Assembly (NCBI GenBank): GCA_963749605.1
Contig: CAVVNN010000002.1
Coordinates: forward strand, 248,001 to 312,000
Reading direction: 5' to 3'
DNA from: CAVVNN01 sp963749605
GTDB lineage: Bacteria > Actinomycetota > Thermoleophilia > Solirubrobacterales > 70-9
DNA length: 64,000 nt
Within the stretch, counting starts at the first letter, position 1; every line of letters starts with the position of its first letter. The notes under the pieces were generated by a model, which was not told where the DNA came from, made no database searches, and saw only the letters and a list, made by a program, of their open reading frames with translations. The position numbers and the translations under genes were made by a program. Shown in pieces: positions 30,842 through 38,876 of the stretch.

Positions 30842-32140
30842 ATGGAGAAGTTCGTCATTAGAGGCGGAGCGCCCCTCTCGGGGGAGCTGACCGTCGCCGG
30901 CAACAAGAATGCGGCGCTGCCGATCCTCGCCGCCTGCCTGCTGACCGAGGAGGACGTGCTCTTGCACCGGGTGCCGCGGATTCGCGACACCGAAGCGCAG
31001 ATCGCGTTGCTGGAGCGGCTTGGGGTGGAGGTCGAGTGGGTCGCCGACAACAGCGTGCGGCTCTGCGCCGCCGGCGTCGGCGAGGTCGCGGTCGACCATG
31101 ACCTCTCGAGCAAGATCAGGGCCTCGTTCCTACTCTCCGGGCCTCTGCTCGCCCGCTTCGGCGAGGCCAAGATGCCGCCACCGGGCGGCGACTTCATCGG
31201 CCGCCGCCGCCTCGATGCCCACCTCGACGCCTTCAAGGACCTCGGTGCCCGGGTCGCCGGCGACCGCTGGATCGAGCTGACCGCCCCGCCGGGTGGCCTT
31301 CGCGCCTGCGCGATCTTCATGGACGAGCCCTCGGTGATGGGGACCGAGAACGCGCTGATGGCCGCGGCGCTGACCCCGGGGCCGACGACGATCGGCAACG
31401 CCGCCTGCGAGCCGCATGTCCAGGATCTCGCCCGTCTGCTGACCGGGATGGGCGCCCAGGTCGACGGGATCGGTTCCAACGTGATGACCGTGCATGGCCG
31501 CGACCGCCTCGGCGGCGCCGAGCACACGATCTCTCCCGACCACATCGAGGTCGGCAGCTTCATGGCGCTCGCCGCGGCGACCGGGGGCGAGGTGCGCATC
31601 CGCGACGCCGGACCGGCCGACCTGGTCATGGTCCGCCGCCAGTTCCGCCGCCTCGGGCTCGAGTCCGTGGTCGAGGGCGAGGACGTGATCGTCCCTCCGG
31701 GCCAGGCGCTGCGGATCAAGACCGACCTCGGCGATGCGATCCCGAAGATAGAGGACGGCCCCTGGCCTGCCTTCCCGGCTGACCTCACCTCGATCGCGCT
31801 GGCTCTCGCCACCCAGGCCGAGGGGGAGATCCTGATCTTCGAGAAGATGTTCGAGAACCGCCTCTTCTTCGTCGACAAGCTGGTCGCGATGGGCGCTCGG
31901 ATCACGCTGTGCGATCCCCACAGGGCGATCGTCAGCGGTCCGAGCCGGCTTCACGGCGAGCGAGTCGAGAGCCCTGACATCCGTGCCGGGATGGCGATAC
32001 TCATCGCTGCGCTGGCGGCCGACGGCACCTCGGAGATCGGCAACATCCGCCAGATCGATCGCGGTTACGAGCAGATCGACGAGCGGCTGCGCGCGCTCGG
32101 CGCCCAAATCGAACGGGTTTCTGCGGAGGTGCCTGCATAA
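30842..32140 (+). CDS. murA: UDP-N-acetylglucosamine 1-carboxyvinyltransferase
   Basis: First committed step of peptidoglycan synthesis, moving enolpyruvyl from PEP to UDP-GlcNAc in the cytoplasm. 432 residues in the inside-out alpha/beta barrel fold: AGNKNAALPILAA with the substrate Lys, DHDLSSKIRASFLLSGPLLARFG, the mobile loop MPPPGGDFIGRRRLD, MGTENALMAA, and FPADLTSIALALATQAEG. The loop residue equivalent to E. coli Cys115 is Asp117 (codon 31190-31192), as in mycobacterial MurA. That change is known to remove covalent inactivation by fosfomycin. Start ATG at 30842. Confidence 0.95.
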   Translation: MEKFVIRGGAPLSGELTVAGNKNAALPILAACLLTEEDVLLHRVPRIRDTEAQIALLERLGVEVEWVADNSVRLCAAGVGEVAVDHDLSSKIRASFLLSGPLLARFGEAKMPPPGGDFIGRRRLDAHLDAFKDLGARVAGDRWIELTAPPGGLRACAIFMDEPSVMGTENALMAAALTPGPTTIGNAACEPHVQDLARLLTGMGAQVDGIGSNVMTVHGRDRLGGAEHTISPDHIEVGSFMALAAATGGEVRIRDAGPADLVMVRRQFRRLGLESVVEGEDVIVPPGQALRIKTDLGDAIPKIEDGPWPAFPADLTSIALALATQAEGEILIFEKMFENRLFFVDKLVAMGARITLCDPHRAIVSGPSRLHGERVESPDIRAGMAILIAALAADGTSEIGNIRQIDRGYEQIDERLRALGAQIERVSAEVPA

Positions 32141-32176
32141 CAGGGCTTTCCGTCCCGTTCTCGTAAGGTCCGGCCG

Positions 32177-33175
32177 ATGATTCATCCGATTCCACCGGGA
32201 ACCCGCGACGTGCTCCCCGACGAGATGCGGGAGCTGCGGCGCCTGCACGCCGACCTGATCGAGGTTTTCGAGAGCCGTGGGTACGGCGAGGTGGCCACAC
32301 CCACGATCGAGTACGACGAGGTGCTTGCGCGTGGCGACGGTCGCACGGCCTCGAGCGCCTACCGCTTCTTCGACGAGCGCGGCGGCCTGTTGGCGCTGCG
32401 CTCCGACATGACCCTGCCGATCGCCCGCCTGGTGGCGACCCGCTGCGCGAGCGCCGAGCTGCCGCTGCGCCTTTGCTATATCGCCAACGCCTTCCGCGCC
32501 GTGCGTCCGCAGCGCGGTCAGATGCGCGAGTTCGCGCAGGCTGGGTTGGAGCTGATCGGCGCGCCGGCGCCGCAGGGCACCGCCGAGGTGGTCGAGGTGC
32601 TGGAGGCGGCACTCGACGCCGCCGGGCTCGACCGCGCCGTGATCGGTCTCGGCGACTCGGACCTCTACCGCCAGTTGCTCGCCGAGCTCGGCATCGAGGG
32701 CAAGGCGCGCGACTCGGTGCTGGAGCGGCTGGCGACGCATGACCTGGTTGGGCTGGAGGCCGAGCTCTCCGCGATCGACGGGATCGACGACGAGCAGTGT
32801 GAGACCTGCGTCGCCCTCTCGCAGCTTCGCGGCGGCAGCGAGGTGCTCGAGCAGGCGCGAAGCCTCGGCGGCGCAGCGGTCGAGCGCGCCACGGCCAGGA
32901 TCCAGGAGACCTTCGAGGCGCTGCGGGAGCGGGGCGTCGCCGACCGGGTCCAGATCGACCTCGGGCTGCTGCGCGACCTCGGCTACTACAGCGGCGCGAT
33001 CCTCGAGGTCTACGACCCGGCGCTCGGCCACGTGCTCGGCGGCGGTGGCCGCTACGACGGCCTCTTGAAGCGCTTCGGCCTCGACCTCCCGGCGGCCGGC
33101 TTCGCGCTCTACGTGGAGCGCGTCCACGTCGCCCAGATGGAGGAGGAGTCGAGGCGGAAGAGGGAGGGATCGTGA
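32177..33175 (+). CDS. hisZ: ATP phosphoribosyltransferase regulatory subunit
   Basis: HisRS-like protein of 332 residues without the anticodon-binding domain. It has class II synthetase-like blocks (IPPGTRDVLPDEMRELRRL, ALRSDMTLPIARLVATR, LRLCYIANAFRAVRPQRGQMREFAQAGLELIG, the GGGGRYDGLLKRFG motif). Its length and its direct overlap with a short-form hisG identify HisZ rather than histidyl-tRNA synthetase. HisZ joins HisG in a hetero-octamer and confers histidine feedback. TAAGGT lies 7 nt before the ATG, so this is the probable start of the his operon transcript. Confidence 0.88.
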   Translation: MIHPIPPGTRDVLPDEMRELRRLHADLIEVFESRGYGEVATPTIEYDEVLARGDGRTASSAYRFFDERGGLLALRSDMTLPIARLVATRCASAELPLRLCYIANAFRAVRPQRGQMREFAQAGLELIGAPAPQGTAEVVEVLEAALDAAGLDRAVIGLGDSDLYRQLLAELGIEGKARDSVLERLATHDLVGLEAELSAIDGIDDEQCETCVALSQLRGGSEVLEQARSLGGAAVERATARIQETFEALRERGVADRVQIDLGLLRDLGYYSGAILEVYDPALGHVLGGGGRYDGLLKRFGLDLPAAGFALYVERVHVAQMEEESRRKREGS

Positions 33176-33852
33176 GCGTCGAAGTCGCGGGGCTTGGCCG
33201 CGCCAAGGCCGAGGGGCCGTTGAAGCTAGCCGTGCCCCGGGGCGCGCTCTTCGGCGAGACGCTCGACGCTCTCGACGCCGCCGGGATCGACACCGCCGCG
33301 CTGCGCGGCGCCTCGCGCTCGCTGATCTTCGAGGGCGATGACATCGCGCTGGTCACGATGCGGCCCTCCGACGTGCCCACCTACGTCGAGGCGGGCGCCG
33401 CCGACGTCGGCATCACCGGCAAGGACGTGCTGCTCGAGCAGGCCGACCGGGCCGTCTACGAGCTGCTCGATCTCGGCTACGGGCGCTGCCGCATGGTGCT
33501 GGCCGGGCGCAAGGGGGATGAGAGGCTGGGCGAGGCGGAGCGCCGGCTGGGGATGATGCGGATCGCGACCAAGTACCCGCGCATCGCCGAACGCCACTTC
33601 GAGCGGACCGGCAGGCAGGTCGAGGTGATCGAGGTGAAGGGATCGGTCGAGCTGGCGCCGCTGATCGGCCTCGCCGACGGCATCGTCGACCTCGTCGCCA
33701 CCGGACGCACGCTGAAGGAGAATGACCTCGAGGTGCGCGAGGAGATCGTCGAGTGCACGGCGCGCTTCGTCGCCAACCGCGTCGCGCACAAGCTGCGCGC
33801 TGCCGAGGTCGACGCGCTGACCGCGAAGCTGAGGGGAGCAACCGCACGATGA
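33172..33852 (+). CDS. hisG: ATP phosphoribosyltransferase, short form
   Basis: First enzyme of histidine synthesis. The 226 residues match the HisG(S) type that lacks the C-terminal regulatory domain and depends on HisZ. Contains LKLAVPRGALFGETLDALDAAGID, DVPTYVEAGAADVGITGKDVLLE, RIATKYPRIAERHFERTG, and the phosphate loop DGIVDLVATGRTLKEN. An N-terminal extension of about 15 residues precedes the fold, so a start further in is possible, but the GTG at 33172 overlaps the hisZ stop (GTGA), as at the next junctions. Confidence 0.93.
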   Translation: MSVEVAGLGRAKAEGPLKLAVPRGALFGETLDALDAAGIDTAALRGASRSLIFEGDDIALVTMRPSDVPTYVEAGAADVGITGKDVLLEQADRAVYELLDLGYGRCRMVLAGRKGDERLGEAERRLGMMRIATKYPRIAERHFERTGRQVEVIEVKGSVELAPLIGLADGIVDLVATGRTLKENDLEVREEIVECTARFVANRVAHKLRAAEVDALTAKLRGATAR

Positions 33853-35114
33853 GGGCGCGCCGCTTCGAGTGGGAGAGCGCGGCGGAGACCGCCGCCGCGA
33901 TCCGGGCATGGGCCGCCGAGTCGGCGTCGCCGGTCGATGTCGCCCCGATCGAGCGGGAGGTGGTCGAGGGGGGCGACGAGGCCGTACTGCGACTGACCGC
34001 GCGCTTCGACGCGACCGAGAGCCCGCCCGCGACCCTGCGGATCGAAGCGGGGGAGGCCGCGGCGGCGCTGGAGTCCCTCGATCCCGGGGTCCGCGAGGCG
34101 ATGACGCTCGCCGCTGCGAACGTCAGCGCCGTCGCCGAGGCCCAGGTCGACCGCGGGCGGCACGAGGTGGCGCTGCCCCAGGGCCACACGGTGACCGTGC
34201 GCGAGGTCCCGGTCGCCGCCGCCGGCCTCTACGCGCCCGGTGGGCGCGCCGCCTACCCGTCGAGCGTGTTGATGTGCTGCATTCCCGCCCGCGTCGCGGA
34301 GGTCGAGCGCGTTGCGCTCGCATCGCCGCCGGGGCCGGACGGTCGCGTCGACCCGCTCGTGCTGGCGGCGGCCGAGCTCTGCGGTGTCGACGAGATCTAC
34401 GCGATGGGCGGCGCCCAGGCGATCTTCGCCCTCGCCCACGGCACCGAGACAATCGAGGCGGTCGACGTGATCGCCGGCCCCGGCAACGCCTGGGTCCGCG
34501 AGGCGAAGCGAACCGTGTACGGCCGGGTCGGAATCGATTCGCTCGCCGGCCCCTCCGAGCTGATGCTCATCGCCGGGCACGACACCGACCCCGAATGGGC
34601 GGCGCTCGACCTCTGCGCCCAGGCCGAGCACGGCGGTGACGGGCCGCTGATCGCGGTCGCGGTCGAGGATGCCGTGTTGAACGCCCTCGCGGCGGCGACC
34701 GAGGCCGCCGCCGCCGAGCGTCCCGGCGTGGGAGAGGCGCCGCTGGCGTTGGTCCAGGTTCCCGACCTCAGCGACGCCACCGACCTCGCCAACGCCTTCG
34801 CCCCCGAGCACCTCGAGTTGCTGGAGGAGGACGCGGCGCTGCTCGCCAGCCGAGTCACCACCGCGGGGTGCGTCTTCGCCGGCCGCTACGGCGCGACCGC
34901 GTTCGGCGACTACGCCGCCGGATCCAACCACGTCCTGCCGACCGGCGGCGCGGGACGGTTTTCGGGACCTCTCGGCCCCGGCGCCTTCCGCCGCAGGATC
35001 TCCACGGTGGAGGTTCCCGCCGCCGCAGCGGCGAAGCTTGCCCCGCACGTCGATGCCCTTGCGAGGGCCGAGGGATTCCCCGTCCACGGCGAGTCGGCGA
35101 TGATTAGAGGATGA
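33849..35114 (+). CDS. hisD: histidinol dehydrogenase
   Basis: Zn-dependent NAD+ enzyme catalysing the last two steps to histidine. 421 residues with AAGLYAPGGRAAYPSSVLMCCIPARVA, MGGAQAIFALAHGT, IAGPGNAWVREAKR, GPSELM, LCAQAEHGGDGP with catalytic and metal His residues, and YAAGSNHVLPTGGAGRFSGPLG. It starts at an ATGA overlap with hisG. Confidence 0.95.
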   Translation: MRARRFEWESAAETAAAIRAWAAESASPVDVAPIEREVVEGGDEAVLRLTARFDATESPPATLRIEAGEAAAALESLDPGVREAMTLAAANVSAVAEAQVDRGRHEVALPQGHTVTVREVPVAAAGLYAPGGRAAYPSSVLMCCIPARVAEVERVALASPPGPDGRVDPLVLAAAELCGVDEIYAMGGAQAIFALAHGTETIEAVDVIAGPGNAWVREAKRTVYGRVGIDSLAGPSELMLIAGHDTDPEWAALDLCAQAEHGGDGPLIAVAVEDAVLNALAAATEAAAAERPGVGEAPLALVQVPDLSDATDLANAFAPEHLELLEEDAALLASRVTTAGCVFAGRYGATAFGDYAAGSNHVLPTGGAGRFSGPLGPGAFRRRISTVEVPAAAAAKLAPHVDALARAEGFPVHGESAMIRG

Positions 35115-35701
35115 GCAGAGCAGCGACAAGAGAGCGGGACACCGCCGAGACGCAGGTCCGGCTGTCGCTGGACCTCGACGGCGGGGAGGCGGGTGCCGCC
35201 ACCGGGGTCGGTTTCCTCGACCACATGCTCGACCTGCTTGCCCGCCACGGCCGTCTCGGCCTCAAGGTCGAGGCCAGCGGCGACCTCGAAACCGGCGCCC
35301 ACCACACGGTCGAGGACGTCGGCATCGTGCTCGGGCAGGCGCTCGACGAGGCGCTGGGCGACCGTGCCGGGATCAGGCGATACGGGTCGGCGCTGGTGCC
35401 GATGGACGAGTCGCTGGCCGAGTGTGCGATCGACGTCTCCGGGCGCCCGCTCTGCGTCTTCGACGCCGAGCTTCCGACGACCTCGATCGCCGGTTTCGAC
35501 ACCGAGCTGGCCGAGGAGTTCTTCCGCGCCGTGGCCAACAGCGCCAGGCTGACCCTGCACGTGTCGGTCCGCTACGGCACCAACGCCCACCACATGATCG
35601 AGGCCGCCTTCAAGGCCTTCGCCCGCGCATTGCGCGTCGCGATCTCGATCGATCCCGAGGAGAGCGGCGTGCCCTCGACCAAGGGAACGTTGAGCGAATG
35701 A
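35111..35701 (+). CDS. hisB: imidazoleglycerol-phosphate dehydratase
   Basis: Monofunctional IGPD of 196 residues, with no fused phosphatase. The manganese-binding motifs are GFLDHMLDLLARHG, GAHHTVEDVGIVLGQA and RYGTNAHHMIEAAFKAFARAL, in the pseudo-repeat arrangement of the family. ATGA overlap with hisD. A separate histidinol-phosphate phosphatase is needed elsewhere. Confidence 0.95.
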   Translation: MSRAATRERDTAETQVRLSLDLDGGEAGAATGVGFLDHMLDLLARHGRLGLKVEASGDLETGAHHTVEDVGIVLGQALDEALGDRAGIRRYGSALVPMDESLAECAIDVSGRPLCVFDAELPTTSIAGFDTELAEEFFRAVANSARLTLHVSVRYGTNAHHMIEAAFKAFARALRVAISIDPEESGVPSTKGTLSE

Positions 35702-36327
35702 CGGTGCGGATCGCGATCGTGAATTACGGGATGGGCAACCTACGCTCGGTCGAGAAGGCGCTGGAGCACGTCGGGATCACGGCCACGATCACCAGCGACG
35801 CCGATGAGATACGCGCCTGCGACGGCGTCATCCTGCCCGGGGTCGGCGCCTTCCCGAAGGCGATGGAGCGAATCCGCGAGCTGAGTCTGGACGAGCTGGT
35901 CGCCGAGCGCCGCGACGCGGGGACGCCGATTCTCGGCATCTGCCTCGGTCTTCAGCTCCTCTTCGACTCCTCCACCGAGCTCGGCGGCGCCGAAGGACTA
36001 GGCCTGCTGTCCGGCGAGGTCTCCGAGCTCGACGCCGACGGCCTCAAGGTGCCGCACATCGGCTGGTCGCCCGTGCGCTGGGAGCGGGGGGGGTCGCGTC
36101 TAACCGAGGGGATCGAGTCCGAGACGCCCTTCTACTTCGTCCACTCCTTCGCGCCCCGCCCGGCGCCCGGCGAGCTGCTGGGCAGCGCCGCCTACGGCGG
36201 TCGCTTCGCCTGCGCGACCGAGCGCGACAACGTCTTCGGCGTCCAGTTCCACCCCGAGAAGTCGAGCGTCGCGGGGCTGCGCCTGCTCTCCAACTTCGCC
36301 GGTGTGTGCGCGTCCGTGCCCGCGTGA
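35698..36327 (+). CDS. hisH: imidazole glycerol phosphate synthase glutaminase subunit
   Basis: Class I glutamine amidotransferase of 209 residues that feeds ammonia to HisF. Triad: Cys in ILGICLGLQLLF, His and Glu in VFGVQFHPEKS. Also NYGMGNLRSVEKAL and VPHIGW. The ATG at 35698 overlaps the hisB stop; a longer upstream frame is only the out-of-frame shadow of hisB. Confidence 0.95.
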   Translation: MTVRIAIVNYGMGNLRSVEKALEHVGITATITSDADEIRACDGVILPGVGAFPKAMERIRELSLDELVAERRDAGTPILGICLGLQLLFDSSTELGGAEGLGLLSGEVSELDADGLKVPHIGWSPVRWERGGSRLTEGIESETPFYFVHSFAPRPAPGELLGSAAYGGRFACATERDNVFGVQFHPEKSSVAGLRLLSNFAGVCASVPA

Positions 36328-37052
36328 TCCTCTATCCCGCCATCGACATCCGCGGCGGGCGGGCGGTGCGGCTGCTGCAGGGCGACTACGAGCGCGAGAC
36401 CGCGTATGACGCCGACCCGGTCGATGCCGCGCGGCGGTGGGCGGGAGAAGAAGCGCAGTTCCTGCACGTCGTCGACCTCGACGGGGCAAAGGCGGGGGCG
36501 CCGGAAAACCTCGACGCCGTGAGGCGCATCGCCGCCGCGGTGGGCTGCCCGATCCAGGTCGGCGGCGGGCTCAGGGATGCTGCTGCAGTCGCAGCGGTGT
36601 TCGATGCGGGGGCAGAGCGTGTGGTGATCGGCACCGCTGCGCTGCGCGATCCGGATTTCCTGGGCGCAATGGTCGCGACGCACGGCGAGCGCGTGGTCGT
36701 CTCGGTGGACGCCCGCGATGGCAAGATCGCGCTGGCGGGGTGGACAGAAGCGGGTGAGGAGGGGGCTGCCGAGGCGGTCGCGGAGCTGAGCTGCCGGGGA
36801 GTCGCGCGGTTCCTCTGCACCGCGATCGAGGTCGACGGGACGATGGAGGGGCCGGCCCTCGAGGAGCTGGGGCGGATCGCTGCCGCTACAGAGGCCCAGG
36901 TGATCGCCTCGGGTGGGGTGGGGAGCCTTTCCGATCTCGAAGCGCTTGTGCGCGAGGCTGCGCCAAATCTGGAGGGCGTGATCGTCGGCCGCGCCCTCTA
37001 CGAGCGCCGCTTCACCGTCGCCGAGGGCATTGCCGCGCTTGCCGGAGCCTGA
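36324..37052 (+). CDS. hisA: phosphoribosylformimino-5-aminoimidazole carboxamide ribotide isomerase
   Basis: (beta/alpha)8 barrel isomerase, 242 residues. The catalytic Asp is in YPAIDIRGGRAVRLLQGDYERET, with HVVDLDGAKAG, IQVGGGLRD, and TAIEVDGTMEGPALEEL in the second half; IASGGVGSLSDL is the phosphate site. The GTG at 36324 overlaps the hisH stop. An alternative GTG at 36306 would add six residues. In some actinobacteria this protein (PriA) also serves tryptophan synthesis, so dual activity is possible. Confidence 0.9.
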   Translation: MILYPAIDIRGGRAVRLLQGDYERETAYDADPVDAARRWAGEEAQFLHVVDLDGAKAGAPENLDAVRRIAAAVGCPIQVGGGLRDAAAVAAVFDAGAERVVIGTAALRDPDFLGAMVATHGERVVVSVDARDGKIALAGWTEAGEEGAAEAVAELSCRGVARFLCTAIEVDGTMEGPALEELGRIAAATEAQVIASGGVGSLSDLEALVREAAPNLEGVIVGRALYERRFTVAEGIAALAGA

Positions 37053-37104
37053 TGATCGTGGGATTGGCGCTTTCTTCGGGGTATAGCCGAACAACGCGCC
37101 ACTC

Positions 37105-37116
37105 TAGGCTGCGGGC
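37105..37116 (+). promoter_or_regulatory. hisF -10 box
   Basis: TAGGCT (37105-37110) lies 6 nt before the ATG, in the 64-nt gap after hisA. It suggests that hisF can be transcribed separately from hisZGDBHA. Confidence 0.4.
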
Positions 37117-37875
37117 ATGGTCCTGAAGCGAGTCATCCCCTGCCTCGACGTCGACGCCGGGCGGGTGGTCAAGGGAACGAACTTCGTCGGGCTGCGCGAT
37201 GCCGGCGATCCGGTCGAGCTGGCCGAGCGCTACGACGCCGAGGGGGCCGACGAGCTGGTCTTCCTCGACATCACCGCCTCGCACGAGAAGCGCGAGACGA
37301 TCGTCGAGCTGGCTCGGCGCACCGCCGACAACGTCTTCATCCCGTTCACGATCGGTGGCGGCATTCGCTCGGTGCAGGACGCGCAGGCGGTGCTCGACGC
37401 CGGAGCCGACAAGGTGTCCGTGAACTCCTCGGCCCTGGCCCGTCCCGAGCTGCTGACCGAGCTGGCCGACCACTTCGGAGCTCAGTGCGTCGTGATCGCA
37501 ATAGACGCCAAGCGCGAAGACGACGGTTGGGGTGTCTACGTCAACGGAGGCCGCAGGAGGGTCGAGGGACGGGATGCGGTTTCGTGGGCGAAGGAGGCAG
37601 CCGAGCGCGGGGCGGGGGAGATGCTGCTGACCAGTATGGACCGCGACGGAACCAGCGACGGCTACGACATCGAGCTGACCCGCGCGGTCGCCGAGGCGGT
37701 GTCGGTGCCGGTGATCGCCTCGGGCGGCGCGGGGACGCTCGAGCACCTCAGCGAGGCGATCGCGGACGGCGGCGCCGACGCCGTTCTCTGCGCCTCGATC
37801 TTCCACTACGGCGCCTACCGGGTGCGGGAGGCGAAGGAGCGCCTCGCCGCCGACGGCATCGCCGTGCGGCTTTAA
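37117..37875 (+). CDS. hisF: imidazole glycerol phosphate synthase cyclase subunit
   Basis: Barrel partner of HisH, 252 residues. Catalytic Asp residues lie in RVIPCLDVDAGRVVKGTNF and LLTSMDRDGTSDGYDIELTRAVAE. FTIGGGIRSVQDAQAVLDAGADKVSVNSSAL and IASGGAGTLEHL are the phosphate sites. It closes the his cluster; hisC, hisI and hisE are not in the window. It faces the deacetylase gene across a hairpin. Confidence 0.96.
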   Translation: MVLKRVIPCLDVDAGRVVKGTNFVGLRDAGDPVELAERYDAEGADELVFLDITASHEKRETIVELARRTADNVFIPFTIGGGIRSVQDAQAVLDAGADKVSVNSSALARPELLTELADHFGAQCVVIAIDAKREDDGWGVYVNGGRRRVEGRDAVSWAKEAAERGAGEMLLTSMDRDGTSDGYDIELTRAVAEAVSVPVIASGGAGTLEHLSEAIADGGADAVLCASIFHYGAYRVREAKERLAADGIAVRL

Positions 37876-37881
37876 GGTGGG

Positions 37882-37912
37882 GGTGGTCCGGGCGAGGGAC
37901 ACCCGGACCACC
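37882..37912. terminator. bidirectional terminator-like hairpin between hisF and the deacetylase gene
   Basis: A perfect 11-bp inverted repeat (GGTGGTCCGGG / CCCGGACCACC) with a 9-nt loop, starting 6 nt after the hisF stop. It has no T-tract on either side, which is common for GC-rich actinobacterial hairpins. Confidence 0.5.
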
Positions 37913-37971
37913 TCAACCAAGGTCTTCGGCAGGCCCGTGACGCCGGTGGAGCCGAGAATCTCGAACCGGCT

Positions 37972-38862
37972 TCAGTTCGTAAGGCTTCCGTCGTTCGGCG
38001 TAAGCCCGGGACCTCGGTGGTAGCGCCGACGTAACCAGCGGCCTTCGACCGCTTCTATGACGGCGTGGTCGAAGCGACCCGCCGGGTAGCAGAAGTTCTC
38101 GACCGGGACGCCGTAGTCGCGCCGCAGGATCGCCCGCGAACCGGCCACTTCTTCCTTCAGCTGCTCGGCGCCAAGCGTGGTCAGGTCGAGGTGGTGGATC
38201 GTGTGCGCGGCCAGCTCCCAACCGGCGGCGATCATCGTCTCGACGTTGCTGGTGTAGAGGTCGGAGCCTTCGGCCTTGAGGTTGAGCAGGCCCGGCCAGC
38301 CGTGCTTGCGCAGCTCGGGCAGGGCGAACGTGAACTGCGGCCGGTAGCCGTCGTCGAAGGAGAGGACGACCGGTTTGGCGGGCAGGGTGCCGCCGTGGTA
38401 CCAGGCCTTCTCGACCTCTTCGAGGGTGACGGCCTGGTAGCCGTGTTCATCGAGCCAATCCACCTGGCGGCTGAAGTCCGAGCGCGTCACGTACAGCTCG
38501 GGGTAGGGGGCGCCGGCCGGCGCCGTGCCGAGCACGTGGTACTCGAGGATCGGGACGGAGCCGGTGTAGGGCTTCCACCCCGGCTGTGGGGTCGCGTTGC
38601 GGACGAGGACGGAGTGGGTCTTTGCGGTGGCGGGGTGGGTGGCCTTGGCGGCATTGGCCTCGCGCACCGAGCCCTTGCTTCCTCCGCCGCCTCCGCTGCC
38701 GAGCACGACGACGAGAGCGGCGACCGCAATCGCGACCAGCGCCAGCGCCGCGACCAGGCGCCGCCGGCTGCGGCGGCGGCGCTGCTGCTCGCGACGGCGG
38801 GCGTGAAGCTCCTCGCGGCGATCGTCGCGCCAGTCACCCCCCGCTGTCGGGTTCTCGGCCAT
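37972..38862 (-). CDS. polysaccharide deacetylase family protein, C-terminus frameshifted
   Basis: NodB-homology carbohydrate esterase anchored by one TM helix (about residues 35-55 after an Arg-rich cytoplasmic stretch). The catalytic Asp motif is VVLSFDDGYRPQF, metal His residues are in AAHTIHHLDLTTL, and FCYPAGRFD is the CE4 RYP-like motif. It probably deacetylates peptidoglycan or another envelope glycan. The printed frame ends at 37972, but homologous-looking sequence goes on: AAGYVGATTEVPG, then AYAERRKPYELK, then RFEILGSTGVTGLPKTL occur in successive frames down to about 37920. Three extra bases (near 38045, 38010 and 37975) would explain it. The annotated C-terminus is therefore unreliable. 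Confidence 0.8.
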   Translation of the reverse strand: MAENPTAGGDWRDDRREELHARRREQQRRRRSRRRLVAALALVAIAVAALVVVLGSGGGGGSKGSVREANAAKATHPATAKTHSVLVRNATPQPGWKPYTGSVPILEYHVLGTAPAGAPYPELYVTRSDFSRQVDWLDEHGYQAVTLEEVEKAWYHGGTLPAKPVVLSFDDGYRPQFTFALPELRKHGWPGLLNLKAEGSDLYTSNVETMIAAGWELAAHTIHHLDLTTLGAEQLKEEVAGSRAILRRDYGVPVENFCYPAGRFDHAVIEAVEGRWLRRRYHRGPGLTPNDGSLTN

Positions 38863-38876
38863 CCGCTGAAGCGGTC
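38863..38876. repeat. palindrome filling the divergent gap between deacetylase and CCA enzyme genes
   Basis: CCGCT-ga-AGCGG (38863-38874) occupies nearly all of the 14 bp between the two start codons. It could be a small operator or only a chance stem. Confidence 0.3.

Noticed and set aside
32177..33175. Histidyl-tRNA synthetase
   Set aside because: The class II core is present but the anticodon-binding domain is absent, the length is 332 residues, and it overlaps a short-form hisG, so HisZ fits.
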